Shown: positions 1 to 5,788 of the stretch, one piece after another
Position numbering within the stretch: position 1 is the first letter of the stretch
Layout of the letters: each line of letters begins with the position of its first letter
Source of the DNA: Chthoniobacterales bacterium
GTDB lineage: Bacteria > Verrucomicrobiota > Verrucomicrobiia > Chthoniobacterales > UBA10450
NCBI GenBank assembly: GCA_013695905.1
Contig: JACCZQ010000018.1
Location: 1 to 5,788, forward strand
Direction of reading: 5' to 3'
Length of the DNA stretch: 5,788 bases
Notes under the pieces: model-generated
What the model was told of the DNA's origin: nothing
What the model saw: only the letters and a program-made list of their open reading frames with translations
Databases searched by the model: none
Translations under genes and position numbers: made by a program

Positions 1-77
1 GTGCTACAGCGTTGCAGGCGGGTGCGGGCGACACGGGTATGGGCTCGCGCCTCGGGTGTTTCGTGGCCCCAGACCCG

Positions 78-96
78 TGCTCGCCATAGGCGAGCA
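78..96 (-). other. Perfect 8-bp hairpin downstream of the CoA-binding gene
   Basis: An 8-bp perfect stem (TGCTCGCC / GGCGAGCA, plus strand) closes a 3-base loop ATA. It lies about 36 bases past the stop of the leftward gene, just beyond a second hairpin. No T-run follows on the minus strand, so it is not a standard intrinsic terminator. It could stabilise the 3' end of the transcript or be a REP-like repeat. The structure is seen directly; its role is inferred. Confidence 0.45.
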
Positions 97-104
97 GCTA
101 CAGC

Positions 105-126
105 GCACGCGCCATACAGCGCGTGC
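105..126 (-). terminator. Possible terminator-like hairpin after the CoA-binding gene
   Basis: A perfect 8-bp GC-rich inverted repeat (GCACGCGC / GCGCGTGC) with a 6-base loop starts six bases past the stop codon of the leftward gene. Its position suits a transcript end or mRNA-stabilising stem. There is no U-tract, so Rho-independent termination is doubtful. On the minus strand its loop and 3' arm share TATGGCG with the neighbouring hairpin at 78-96, which suggests the two may be related repeat units. Confidence 0.35.
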
Positions 127-131
127 CGGGG

Positions 132-509
132 CTAGAAGCTGCCGGTTTGCAGCATCACCAAAGTGCAGTCGTAGATCGGGTCGATGCCGGCGGCGTGAGC
201 TTTCTCGGCCAAGTCGTCGTTTTCGGCGCCCGGATTCATGATAATCCGCTTCGGTTTGGCGGCGATGATGTCGTTGATCAGCGGATCGGAGCGCTGCTTG
301 CCGAGATACATGGTGACGGTCTGCACCTGCTCCGGGATGTCGGCGATGCTCCGGTAGCAACGCTCGCCCAGCACCTCGTCGAAGGCAGGGTTTACCGGGA
401 TCGCGCGGTGGCCAAATTCCCGCAGCATCTGCATGGCGCGGTAGGCGTAGCGGTCGCTTTTTGGGGTGGCGCCGAGCACGGCCACGGTCTCGGTTTGAGC
501 TTCTGCCAT
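132..509 (-). CDS. CoA-binding domain protein (YccU / CoA_binding_2 family)
   Basis: This 125-residue cytosolic protein is a single Rossmann-type CoA_binding_2 domain. An N-terminal strand leads into the nucleotide-binding loop VAVLGATP (residues 9-16). The family pattern then follows: IPVNP at 37-41, VLGE at 46-49, SIADIP at 54-59, NPGAEN at 92-97 and a C-terminal DCTLVM at 114-119. The length matches the usual 120-150 residues. No signal peptide or membrane segment is seen. The start chosen is the ATG whose complement is at 507-509. The frame stays open back to 857, but that extension is antisense to hpnH and has no family resemblance. The family is thought to bind CoA or acyl-CoA; its physiological role is largely unknown, so I give no gene symbol. 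It is divergent from hpnH, sharing a 94-bp upstream region, and may or may not be functionally linked. I see no strong ribosome binding site. Confidence 0.88.
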   Translation of the reverse strand: MAEAQTETVAVLGATPKSDRYAYRAMQMLREFGHRAIPVNPAFDEVLGERCYRSIADIPEQVQTVTMYLGKQRSDPLINDIIAAKPKRIIMNPGAENDDLAEKAHAAGIDPIYDCTLVMLQTGSF

Positions 510-565
510 GATTCTGATCTTCGTTTCAGGCGCTGGTGGTGGTCGCCTCACCTGGCCCGCGGTCA

Positions 566-593
566 TTGACACACCGACCGACCTTGTTACTAT
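566..593 (+). promoter_or_regulatory. Sigma-70-like promoter for hpnH-hpnF
   Basis: A perfect -35 hexamer TTGACA (566-571) is followed after 16 bp by TACTAT (588-593), which matches 4 of 6 bases of the -10 consensus. It lies in the divergent gap and points toward hpnH. Transcription would be expected to start near base 600, only a few bases before the ATG at 604, so the mRNA would be nearly leaderless. No Shine-Dalgarno sequence precedes that ATG, which agrees with this. Its location also argues against the upstream in-frame ATG at 508. The hexamers are seen; activity is inferred. Confidence 0.5.
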
Positions 594-603
594 CCGGCCA
601 CTT

Positions 604-1914
604 ATGAGATTCCCGCTCGCGCTGACGACTAAAATCGCCGCGTACATCATCGGCCATAAATTGCGCCGGACCGACAAGTTTGCCACGGTCCTGCAGCTGG
701 AGCCGTTGCATACGTGCAATCTCACCTGCACGGGCTGCGGCCGGATCCGGGAGTACTCGACGTCGCTCAAAGACATGATGGCGCTGGAGGATTGCCTGGG
801 CGCCGCGCAGGAGTGCAACGCGCCCATGGTTTCCATTTGCGGTGGCGAACCGCTCATCTACCCGCACATCGAGGCGCTGATCGCCGGCCTGCTCGAGCAG
901 AAGCGGATCGTTTACGTCTGCACGAACGCGATGTTCATGCGCAAAAAGATGCGCGAATGGCTGGCGACGCAGGTGCCGAAACGCGCCGCGTTTGTGGAGG
1001 AGAAAGTGGCGGAGCTGCTCACCGGTGGATTGATCAGCGAAAAGGACGCCGCCGAGGTGCGGAAGGGGCCGAAGGATGCTGCGAAGCAGACGATCGCGCC
1101 GAGCGACTGGATGTATTGGAACGTGCACCTCGACGGGCTGGAACGGACGCATGATCTCATCGTCGAACGCGAAGGCGTTTTTAAGGAATGCGTGCTCGCG
1201 ATCAAGATGGCGAAGCTGCTCGGCTACCAGGTGGCGACGAACACCACCGTCTATAAAGAGACCGACATGGAGGAACTCGAGCAGCTGTTCGATTTCCTCT
1301 CGGACATGGGCGTGGACGGACACACGATCACGCCCGGCTACGAGTACGACGCCGCCAAGCAGGACATGATCAAACGGCTCAATCTGCAGCCGGAGAATTT
1401 CTTCCTCACGCGCAGCCTGACGGTGCAGAAGTTCGCGAAGATGGAGGAGTGGATGCAGCGCTACACGTTCTTCGGCACGCCGGTTTACTTCGAATTCCTC
1501 GCCGGGAAGCGCGATCTGACCTGCTCCGCGTGGGCGATCCCGACGCGCAACATGGCCGGCTGGAAAGCGCCCTGTTATTTCATGACCGACAAGGTGGGGA
1601 CGAACGGCACCGGCCATTACAACAGCTACGCGGAATTGCTCGGGAGTGTCGATTGGACGAAGTATGGTGTCGTCGATGGCGTCGCGCGTGATTCGCGGTG
1701 CGAGAATTGCATGACGCATTGCGGGTATGAGCCGACCGCCAGCCTCGGGTTGAACTCACAAAAGGGCGACACCTGGAAGACGGTGAAATTTAACTTCGGC
1801 GCGAAGCCGAAAGCGACTGGACGCGGCAACGATATCGCGGCGTTTAACGGCGTCACTTCCGGCAACGGACATGTCACGGGCAAACGCGCCGAAGTGGAAG
1901 CACTCGCCTCTTGA
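604..1914 (+). CDS. hpnH: Radical SAM adenosylhopane synthase HpnH
   Basis: HpnH joins the 5'-deoxyadenosyl radical of SAM to diploptene, giving adenosylhopane, the first step toward C35 bacteriohopanepolyols. The 436-residue protein begins MRFPLALTTK, like other HpnH N-termini. The radical SAM CX3CX2C motif is C38/C42/C45, within LEPLHTCNLTCTGCG. The SAM-binding GGEP is at 80-83. C106 in VCTNA corresponds to the conserved cysteine (Cys-106 in the Zymomonas enzyme) reported to reduce the product radical. NVHLDGLE is at 173-180. The C-terminal (DUF3463) part has C307-X11-G-X4-C324 and C366-X2-C369-X3-C373, a SPASM/twitch-like arrangement. A charged stretch at about 117-168 seems longer than in the proteobacterial proteins I recall, and there is a low-complexity tail after about residue 380. 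An in-frame ATG at 508 would add 32 residues that do not look like HpnH and would start upstream of the predicted promoter, so I prefer 604. No Shine-Dalgarno sequence is visible. hpnF follows after 6 bases. Confidence 0.95.
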   Translation: MRFPLALTTKIAAYIIGHKLRRTDKFATVLQLEPLHTCNLTCTGCGRIREYSTSLKDMMALEDCLGAAQECNAPMVSICGGEPLIYPHIEALIAGLLEQKRIVYVCTNAMFMRKKMREWLATQVPKRAAFVEEKVAELLTGGLISEKDAAEVRKGPKDAAKQTIAPSDWMYWNVHLDGLERTHDLIVEREGVFKECVLAIKMAKLLGYQVATNTTVYKETDMEELEQLFDFLSDMGVDGHTITPGYEYDAAKQDMIKRLNLQPENFFLTRSLTVQKFAKMEEWMQRYTFFGTPVYFEFLAGKRDLTCSAWAIPTRNMAGWKAPCYFMTDKVGTNGTGHYNSYAELLGSVDWTKYGVVDGVARDSRCENCMTHCGYEPTASLGLNSQKGDTWKTVKFNFGAKPKATGRGNDIAAFNGVTSGNGHVTGKRAEVEALAS

Positions 1915-1920
1915 TCGGTC

Positions 1921-3918
1921 ATGCCTCCTGCACCGTCGAACGTCATTCCATTACCCAGCGCCTCGCCGGATACGTCGGCCGCGTACGCGCCGAGCAGCGG
2001 TGATCTCTCCGATTCCATCGCCCGCGCGCAGGCGAACCTGCTGCGGCAGCAACATCCGGATGGCCATTGGTGCGGTGAGCTGATCGTCGATAGCACCCTC
2101 TGCTCCGATTACGTGCTTTTTATGCACTGGCTCGGGCAGGTGGATGAGACGCTGCAGCAACGTTGCGTCCGCCACATTCTCGAGCGGCAGCTGCCCGATG
2201 GCGGCTGGAATATCTACTACGGCGGCCCGAGCGAGGTGAACGCCTCCGTGAAGGCGTACTTCGCGCTCAAGCTCGCCGGTCACTCGGCGGATCTGCCGTT
2301 CATGCAGGAAGCGCGCGCGAACATCCTGCGGCTCGGCGGCATTCCGCGGATGAACACCTACAGCAAGCTCTACCTCGCGCTGCTGGGGCAATTCCCGTGG
2401 CACTACCTGCCGTCGATCCCGGTGGAGATGATTCTGCTGCCGAACTGGGCGCCGTTCCACATCTACAAAATGTCGTCGTGGAGCCGGGCCATGCTCATCC
2501 CGCTCGCGATCATCAATCACTTCAAACCGACCCGCGATCTGCCGGAAGCGCAGCAACTCCACGAGCTGTATCCGCTCGGCACCGAGGATAAGAACTTCAC
2601 CTTGCCGCGTGACCGGCGCTTTTTCGCGTGGCGGAATTTCTTCCTGCGCTGCGACCGCGCGCTGAAGCTGATCTCGAAGGTCGGCTGGCGACCGATGCGG
2701 AAACGCGCGCTGGAGGAGGCGGAGCGTTGGATGCTGGAGCGGATCGGCGAGGGGAGCGACGGCCTCGCGGCGGTCTTCCCGGCGATGCTGAACGCGCTGA
2801 TCGCGATGCGGGCTCTGGGTTATCCTGAGACGCACCCGGCTTACCAGAAGGCGCTGGCGGATTTCCGCGGGTTGTTTGTGGATGATCCGGAAGATTTCCG
2901 GATTCAGCCGTGTCTCTCGCCGGTTTGGGATACTGCGATCAATATGATCTCGCTGGCGGAGGCCGGCTTGCCCGCTGATCACCCTGCGCTGCGGAAAGCG
3001 GCCGAGTGGCTTGTCAGCAAGGAGGTGCGGCTGCGCGGCGATTGGACGGTGGACAATCCGGGCGTCGAGGCGAGCGGCTGGGCGTTTGAATACAACAACG
3101 TCTATTATCCTGACACCGACGACACCGCGATGGTCTTGATGGGTCTGCGACTGGCGAAGCCGGAGAAAACCGAGGAGCTGGAGCAGCTCTTCCGGCGGGC
3201 GCTGGATTGGCAGCTGAGCTTCCAATGCCGCGACGGCGGCTGGGCGGCGTTCGACAAGGAAGTGACGCAGCACTGGCTCGAGGACATGCCGTTCGCCGAT
3301 CACAACGCGATCCTCGACCCGACCTGCAGCGATCTCACCGCGCGGACGCTGGAGCTGTTCGGCTACATCGGGTTCGACGTGAAGCAGCCATGCGTCCGCC
3401 GCGCGGTGCAATACCTCATCGATACGCAGGAAGACGACGGCTCGTGGTACGGCCGCTGGGGTGTGAACTACATCTACGGCACGTGGCAGGTGTTGCGTGG
3501 TCTCCGCGCGATCGATGAAGACATGTCGCAGGATTGGATTCTGCGCGGACGCGATTGGCTGGAGAGTTGCCAGAACGATGACGGCGGCTGGGGCGAATCG
3601 CCGGTCACTTATGAGACGCCGGTGTTGAAGGGCAAAGGCGAGAGTACCGCCTCGCAGACCGCGTGGGCGTTGATGGGCATCCTCGCCTGTGGCGATCTCG
3701 ACCGGCCGAGTGTGCAACGTGGATTGCGTTACCTGCTCTCGACGCAAAACCGCGACGGCGCGTGGGACGAGCCGCAGATCACCGGCACCGGTTTTCCGGG
3801 AGTGTTTTACCTGAAGTACGACATGTACCGGCAAAACTTCCCGCTGCTGGCGCTGGCGACGTATGTAAACTATCGCCGCGGCACCTTCCATCCGCCGAGC
3901 CACTACCGCTGCGGTTGA
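1921..3918 (+). CDS. hpnF: Squalene-hopene cyclase
   Basis: This class II triterpene cyclase, also called Shc, is a monotopic membrane enzyme that converts squalene to hopene (diploptene) and hopanol. It is 665 residues long, against 631 in Alicyclobacillus acidocaldarius. The catalytic acid motif is DTDD at 398-401, matching D374-D377 of that enzyme. Six QXXDGXW repeats begin at Q44, Q90, Q435, Q503, Q551 and Q609. With a constant offset of 24, the active-site residues W336, F389, F444, F625, F629 and Y633 align with W312, F365, Y420, F601, F605 and Y609. W187 fits W169. F in place of Y420 also occurs in other bacterial cyclases as I recall them. PFADHNAILDPTC is typical of bacterial hopene cyclases. 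The first 30 or so residues are a Pro/Ser/Ala-rich non-conserved leader. The ATG lies 6 bases after the hpnH stop without a clear Shine-Dalgarno sequence, so translation is probably coupled to hpnH. The enzyme supplies the substrate of HpnH. All key residues are present, so I expect it to be active. Confidence 0.96.
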   Translation: MPPAPSNVIPLPSASPDTSAAYAPSSGDLSDSIARAQANLLRQQHPDGHWCGELIVDSTLCSDYVLFMHWLGQVDETLQQRCVRHILERQLPDGGWNIYYGGPSEVNASVKAYFALKLAGHSADLPFMQEARANILRLGGIPRMNTYSKLYLALLGQFPWHYLPSIPVEMILLPNWAPFHIYKMSSWSRAMLIPLAIINHFKPTRDLPEAQQLHELYPLGTEDKNFTLPRDRRFFAWRNFFLRCDRALKLISKVGWRPMRKRALEEAERWMLERIGEGSDGLAAVFPAMLNALIAMRALGYPETHPAYQKALADFRGLFVDDPEDFRIQPCLSPVWDTAINMISLAEAGLPADHPALRKAAEWLVSKEVRLRGDWTVDNPGVEASGWAFEYNNVYYPDTDDTAMVLMGLRLAKPEKTEELEQLFRRALDWQLSFQCRDGGWAAFDKEVTQHWLEDMPFADHNAILDPTCSDLTARTLELFGYIGFDVKQPCVRRAVQYLIDTQEDDGSWYGRWGVNYIYGTWQVLRGLRAIDEDMSQDWILRGRDWLESCQNDDGGWGESPVTYETPVLKGKGESTASQTAWALMGILACGDLDRPSVQRGLRYLLSTQNRDGAWDEPQITGTGFPGVFYLKYDMYRQNFPLLALATYVNYRRGTFHPPSHYRCG

Positions 3919-3919
3919 G

Positions 3920-3989
3920 TGGAGGGACGGGCGCCGTCCCGTCCTGGATTCTCGTTTCGATCATGGACGACACGGAGGTCGTCCCTCCA
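3920..3989. repeat. REPIN-like palindromic element between hpnF and sodA
   Basis: The 70-bp element is bounded by perfect 10-bp terminal inverted repeats (TGGAGGGACG at 3920-3929, CGTCCCTCCA at 3980-3989). Each end also forms its own hairpin: GGGACGG-GCG-CCGTCCC at 3924-3940 and GGACGAC-ACGGAG-GTCGTCC at 3965-3984. A further imperfect stem (3941-3949 with 3960-3968) closes the middle, so the whole unit can fold into one long cruciform. Two inverted hairpins around a spacer is the layout of REP doublets (REPINs). It begins one base past the hpnF stop codon and could also act as a 3'-end stabiliser. No T-run supports intrinsic termination. The copy number in the genome is unknown. Confidence 0.6.
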
Positions 3990-4026
3990 TTGACGCGCTG
4001 GGCTGCGCATCGGACGTTAGGCGACT

Positions 4027-4629
<603 letters not shown>

Positions 4630-4702
4630 ATCGCCGCAGGCGGTAGCGGCACTCAGCGCTCGCACGCCACGGAGCTCACGTCTCCCGGCGCCGCTCCAAT
4701 CC

Positions 4703-4807
4703 TGTCATTCCGACCGAAGTGGAGGAATCTCTAATCTTTCTCTGCTTCCGGCGCGGCGGAGGCAGCAAGAGATGTCTCCACTCCGCTGCGCTCCGGTCGA
4801 CATGACA
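4703..4807. repeat. MITE-like imperfect palindromic repeat between sodA and dapL
   Basis: The left arm at 4703-4732 begins TGTCATTCCGACCG. The right arm at 4768-4807, read on the minus strand, begins TGTCATGTCGACCG. The arms agree at about 25 of 30 positions, apart from a 10-base insertion (about 4781-4790) in the right arm. A central 9-bp stem (CTGCTTCCG at 4742-4750 with CGGAGGCAG at 4757-4765, one G-T pair) sits between them. No coding region is inside. The TGTCATTCCGA... theme recalls dispersed non-coding repeats seen in many environmental bacterial genomes; that is from memory. A non-autonomous mobile element or REP-type repeat is likely; a role as terminator is not supported by a T-run. 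Confidence 0.6.
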
Positions 4808-4882
4808 AACTTCGGGAGCGCGTGCTGAGGGGTGGGCGTCGTGTCGCTGTGATGCAGCGGACCGGATTTTGAGAACTGAGCT

Positions 4883-5788
4883 ATGGCATACCTGAACGAA
4901 AACTACCTGAAGCTGCAGGCCGGCTACCTCTTCCCGGAGATCGCGCGGCGGGTAAAGGACTTCACCGATGCCAATCCGGAAGTCGCGCAGCGGGTGATCC
5001 GCTGCGGGATTGGTGACGTGACCGAGCCGCTCCCGGACGCCGCAGTGCAGGCGATGCATCGCGCCGTCGATGAACTGGCGCATCGGGAGACGTTCCGCGG
5101 CTACGGGCACGAGCAGGGATACGAGTTCATCCGCGAGAAAATCGCGCAGCACGACTACAGCGACCGCGGGATTGAAATCGCGGCGGACGAGATCTTCCTT
5201 TCGGAGGGCTCGAAGTCCGACTGCGGCTACATCCTTGACATTCTCGGTCACCAAAACCGGGTGGCGATCACCGACCCGGTGTACCCGGTTTACGTCGACA
5301 CAAACGTGATGGCCGGCCACACCGGCGTCGCGACGGCGAGCGGGGGCTACGAAGGCATCATCTACATGCCTTGCACCGCCGAGAACAACTTCGTCCCGGA
5401 GCCGCCGCAGGAGCACGCCGATCTCATCTACCTCTGCTTCCCGAACAATCCCACCGGCGCCGTCGCCACCCGGGAGCAGCTCACCCGCTGGGTGGAGTAT
5501 GCGCACGAGCAGAAGGCGCTGCTCCTCTACGATGCTGCCTACGAAGGCTACATCAGCGAACCTGAGATCCCGCACTCCATCTACGAAATTCCTGGCGCGC
5601 TCGAGTGCGCGGTGGAGTTCCGCAGCTTCTCGAAGACCGGCGGCTTCACCGGTGTGCGTTGCGGCTTCACCGTTATGCCGAAGAAGGTGCACGCGCAAAC
5701 GGCGGACGGCCGCTCCTTGCCGCTGCACCCGCTCTGGCACCGTCGCTGGAGCACAAAAGCGAACAGCGTCAGCTACCCGGTCCAGCGT
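4883..5788 (+). CDS. dapL: LL-diaminopimelate aminotransferase (partial, 3' end outside window)
   Basis: DapL is a PLP-dependent enzyme that converts tetrahydrodipicolinate directly to LL-diaminopimelate, bypassing the succinylase and acetylase routes to lysine and peptidoglycan. The first 302 residues are present and still open at the window edge; the family is about 400-410 residues long, so roughly a quarter is missing. The start [17 protein letters not shown] is characteristic of the plant/chlamydial DapL type. Fold-type I aminotransferase motifs are in place: [28 protein letters not shown] (PLP phosphate region), the NNPTG loop at 188-192, D217 and Y220 in YDAAYEGY contacting PLP, and the Schiff-base lysine K251 in [12 protein letters not shown]. 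The frame has no interruption. The upstream region has only a weak GAG-type ribosome binding site and no promoter I would defend. This gene is the best taxonomic clue in the window, since DapL is common in the PVC group. Confidence 0.94.
   Translation, partial: MAYLNENYLKLQAGYLFPEIARRVKDFTDANPEVAQRVIRCGIGDVTEPLPDAAVQAMHRAVDELAHRETFRGYGHEQGYEFIREKIAQHDYSDRGIEIAADEIFLSEGSKSDCGYILDILGHQNRVAITDPVYPVYVDTNVMAGHTGVATASGGYEGIIYMPCTAENNFVPEPPQEHADLIYLCFPNNPTGAVATREQLTRWVEYAHEQKALLLYDAAYEGYISEPEIPHSIYEIPGALECAVEFRSFSKTGGFTGVRCGFTVMPKKVHAQTADGRSLPLHPLWHRRWSTKANSVSYPVQR

Noticed and set aside
508..603. In-frame upstream start for hpnH adding 32 residues
   Set aside because: The added residues do not resemble HpnH, the predicted promoter lies inside them, and the ATG merely overlaps the CATG palindrome that also holds the start codon of the divergent gene.
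510..857. N-terminal extension of the CoA-binding gene back to 857
   Set aside because: The extension is antisense to the hpnH coding region and unlike the family; the ATG at 509 gives a normal-length protein that begins just before the Rossmann strand.
526..1719. 397-codon open frame on the minus strand across hpnH
   Set aside because: Antisense shadow of hpnH; the composition is biased to Arg, His and Leu with no family motif.
1951..3903. Very long (650-codon) open frame on the minus strand across hpnF
   Set aside because: It is antisense to a fully conserved cyclase in GC-rich DNA, is rich in Arg/His/Val with no recognisable domain, and has the typical look of a shadow frame.
3924..3984. 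Intrinsic terminator after hpnF
   Set aside because: The hairpins are strong, but none is followed by a T-run on either strand; the symmetrical layout fits a REPIN-like repeat better.
3990..4018. TTGACG as a -35 box for sodA
   Set aside because: No acceptable -10 hexamer lies 16-18 bp downstream, so I do not call a promoter.
4676..5740. 354-codon open frame on the minus strand across dapL and the repeat
   Set aside because: It is antisense to a well-supported aminotransferase and runs through a non-coding palindrome; no domain is recognisable.

Overview
The window looks like part of a GC-rich bacterial chromosome. It carries an LL-diaminopimelate aminotransferase (dapL) beside extended-hopanoid genes. 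Of the lineages I know with DapL, this mix best fits the PVC group, with Verrucomicrobia (Opitutales-like) my favoured guess. That assignment is an inference from gene content and the general look of the proteins, not from a database search.

Layout from left to right. Positions 1-131 hold no gene but contain two perfect hairpins just past the end of the first gene. Positions 132-509 (minus strand) encode a small CoA_binding_2 / YccU-type protein. A 94-bp divergent region follows and contains a good sigma-70-like promoter for the rightward genes. Positions 604-1914 encode HpnH, the radical SAM adenosylhopane synthase. Six bases later, 1921-3918 encode squalene-hopene cyclase (HpnF/Shc). The 108-bp gap after hpnF is mostly filled by a 70-bp palindromic, REPIN-like element. 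Positions 4027-4629 encode a Mn-type superoxide dismutase. The 253-bp gap at 4630-4882 contains an imperfect inverted-repeat (MITE-like) element at 4703-4807; I see no gene, convincing promoter or terminator in the rest of it. Positions 4883-5788 encode the first 302 residues of DapL, which runs off the window.

How the genes work together. HpnF cyclises squalene to hopene (diploptene). HpnH adds the 5'-deoxyadenosyl group of SAM to hopene to give adenosylhopane, the precursor of C35 bacteriohopanepolyols. The two genes form a tight operon-like pair in the order hpnH-hpnF. Genes for squalene synthesis and for the next step (hpnG) are not in the window. sodA (superoxide detoxification) and dapL (lysine and peptidoglycan precursor) look like unrelated housekeeping neighbours, separated by repeat-bearing gaps.

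I found no clearly new biological system. The points most worth a second look are the two palindromic intergenic elements, the SPASM/twitch-like cysteine pattern and the extra internal segment in HpnH, and a promoter that would leave hpnH with almost no 5' leader.
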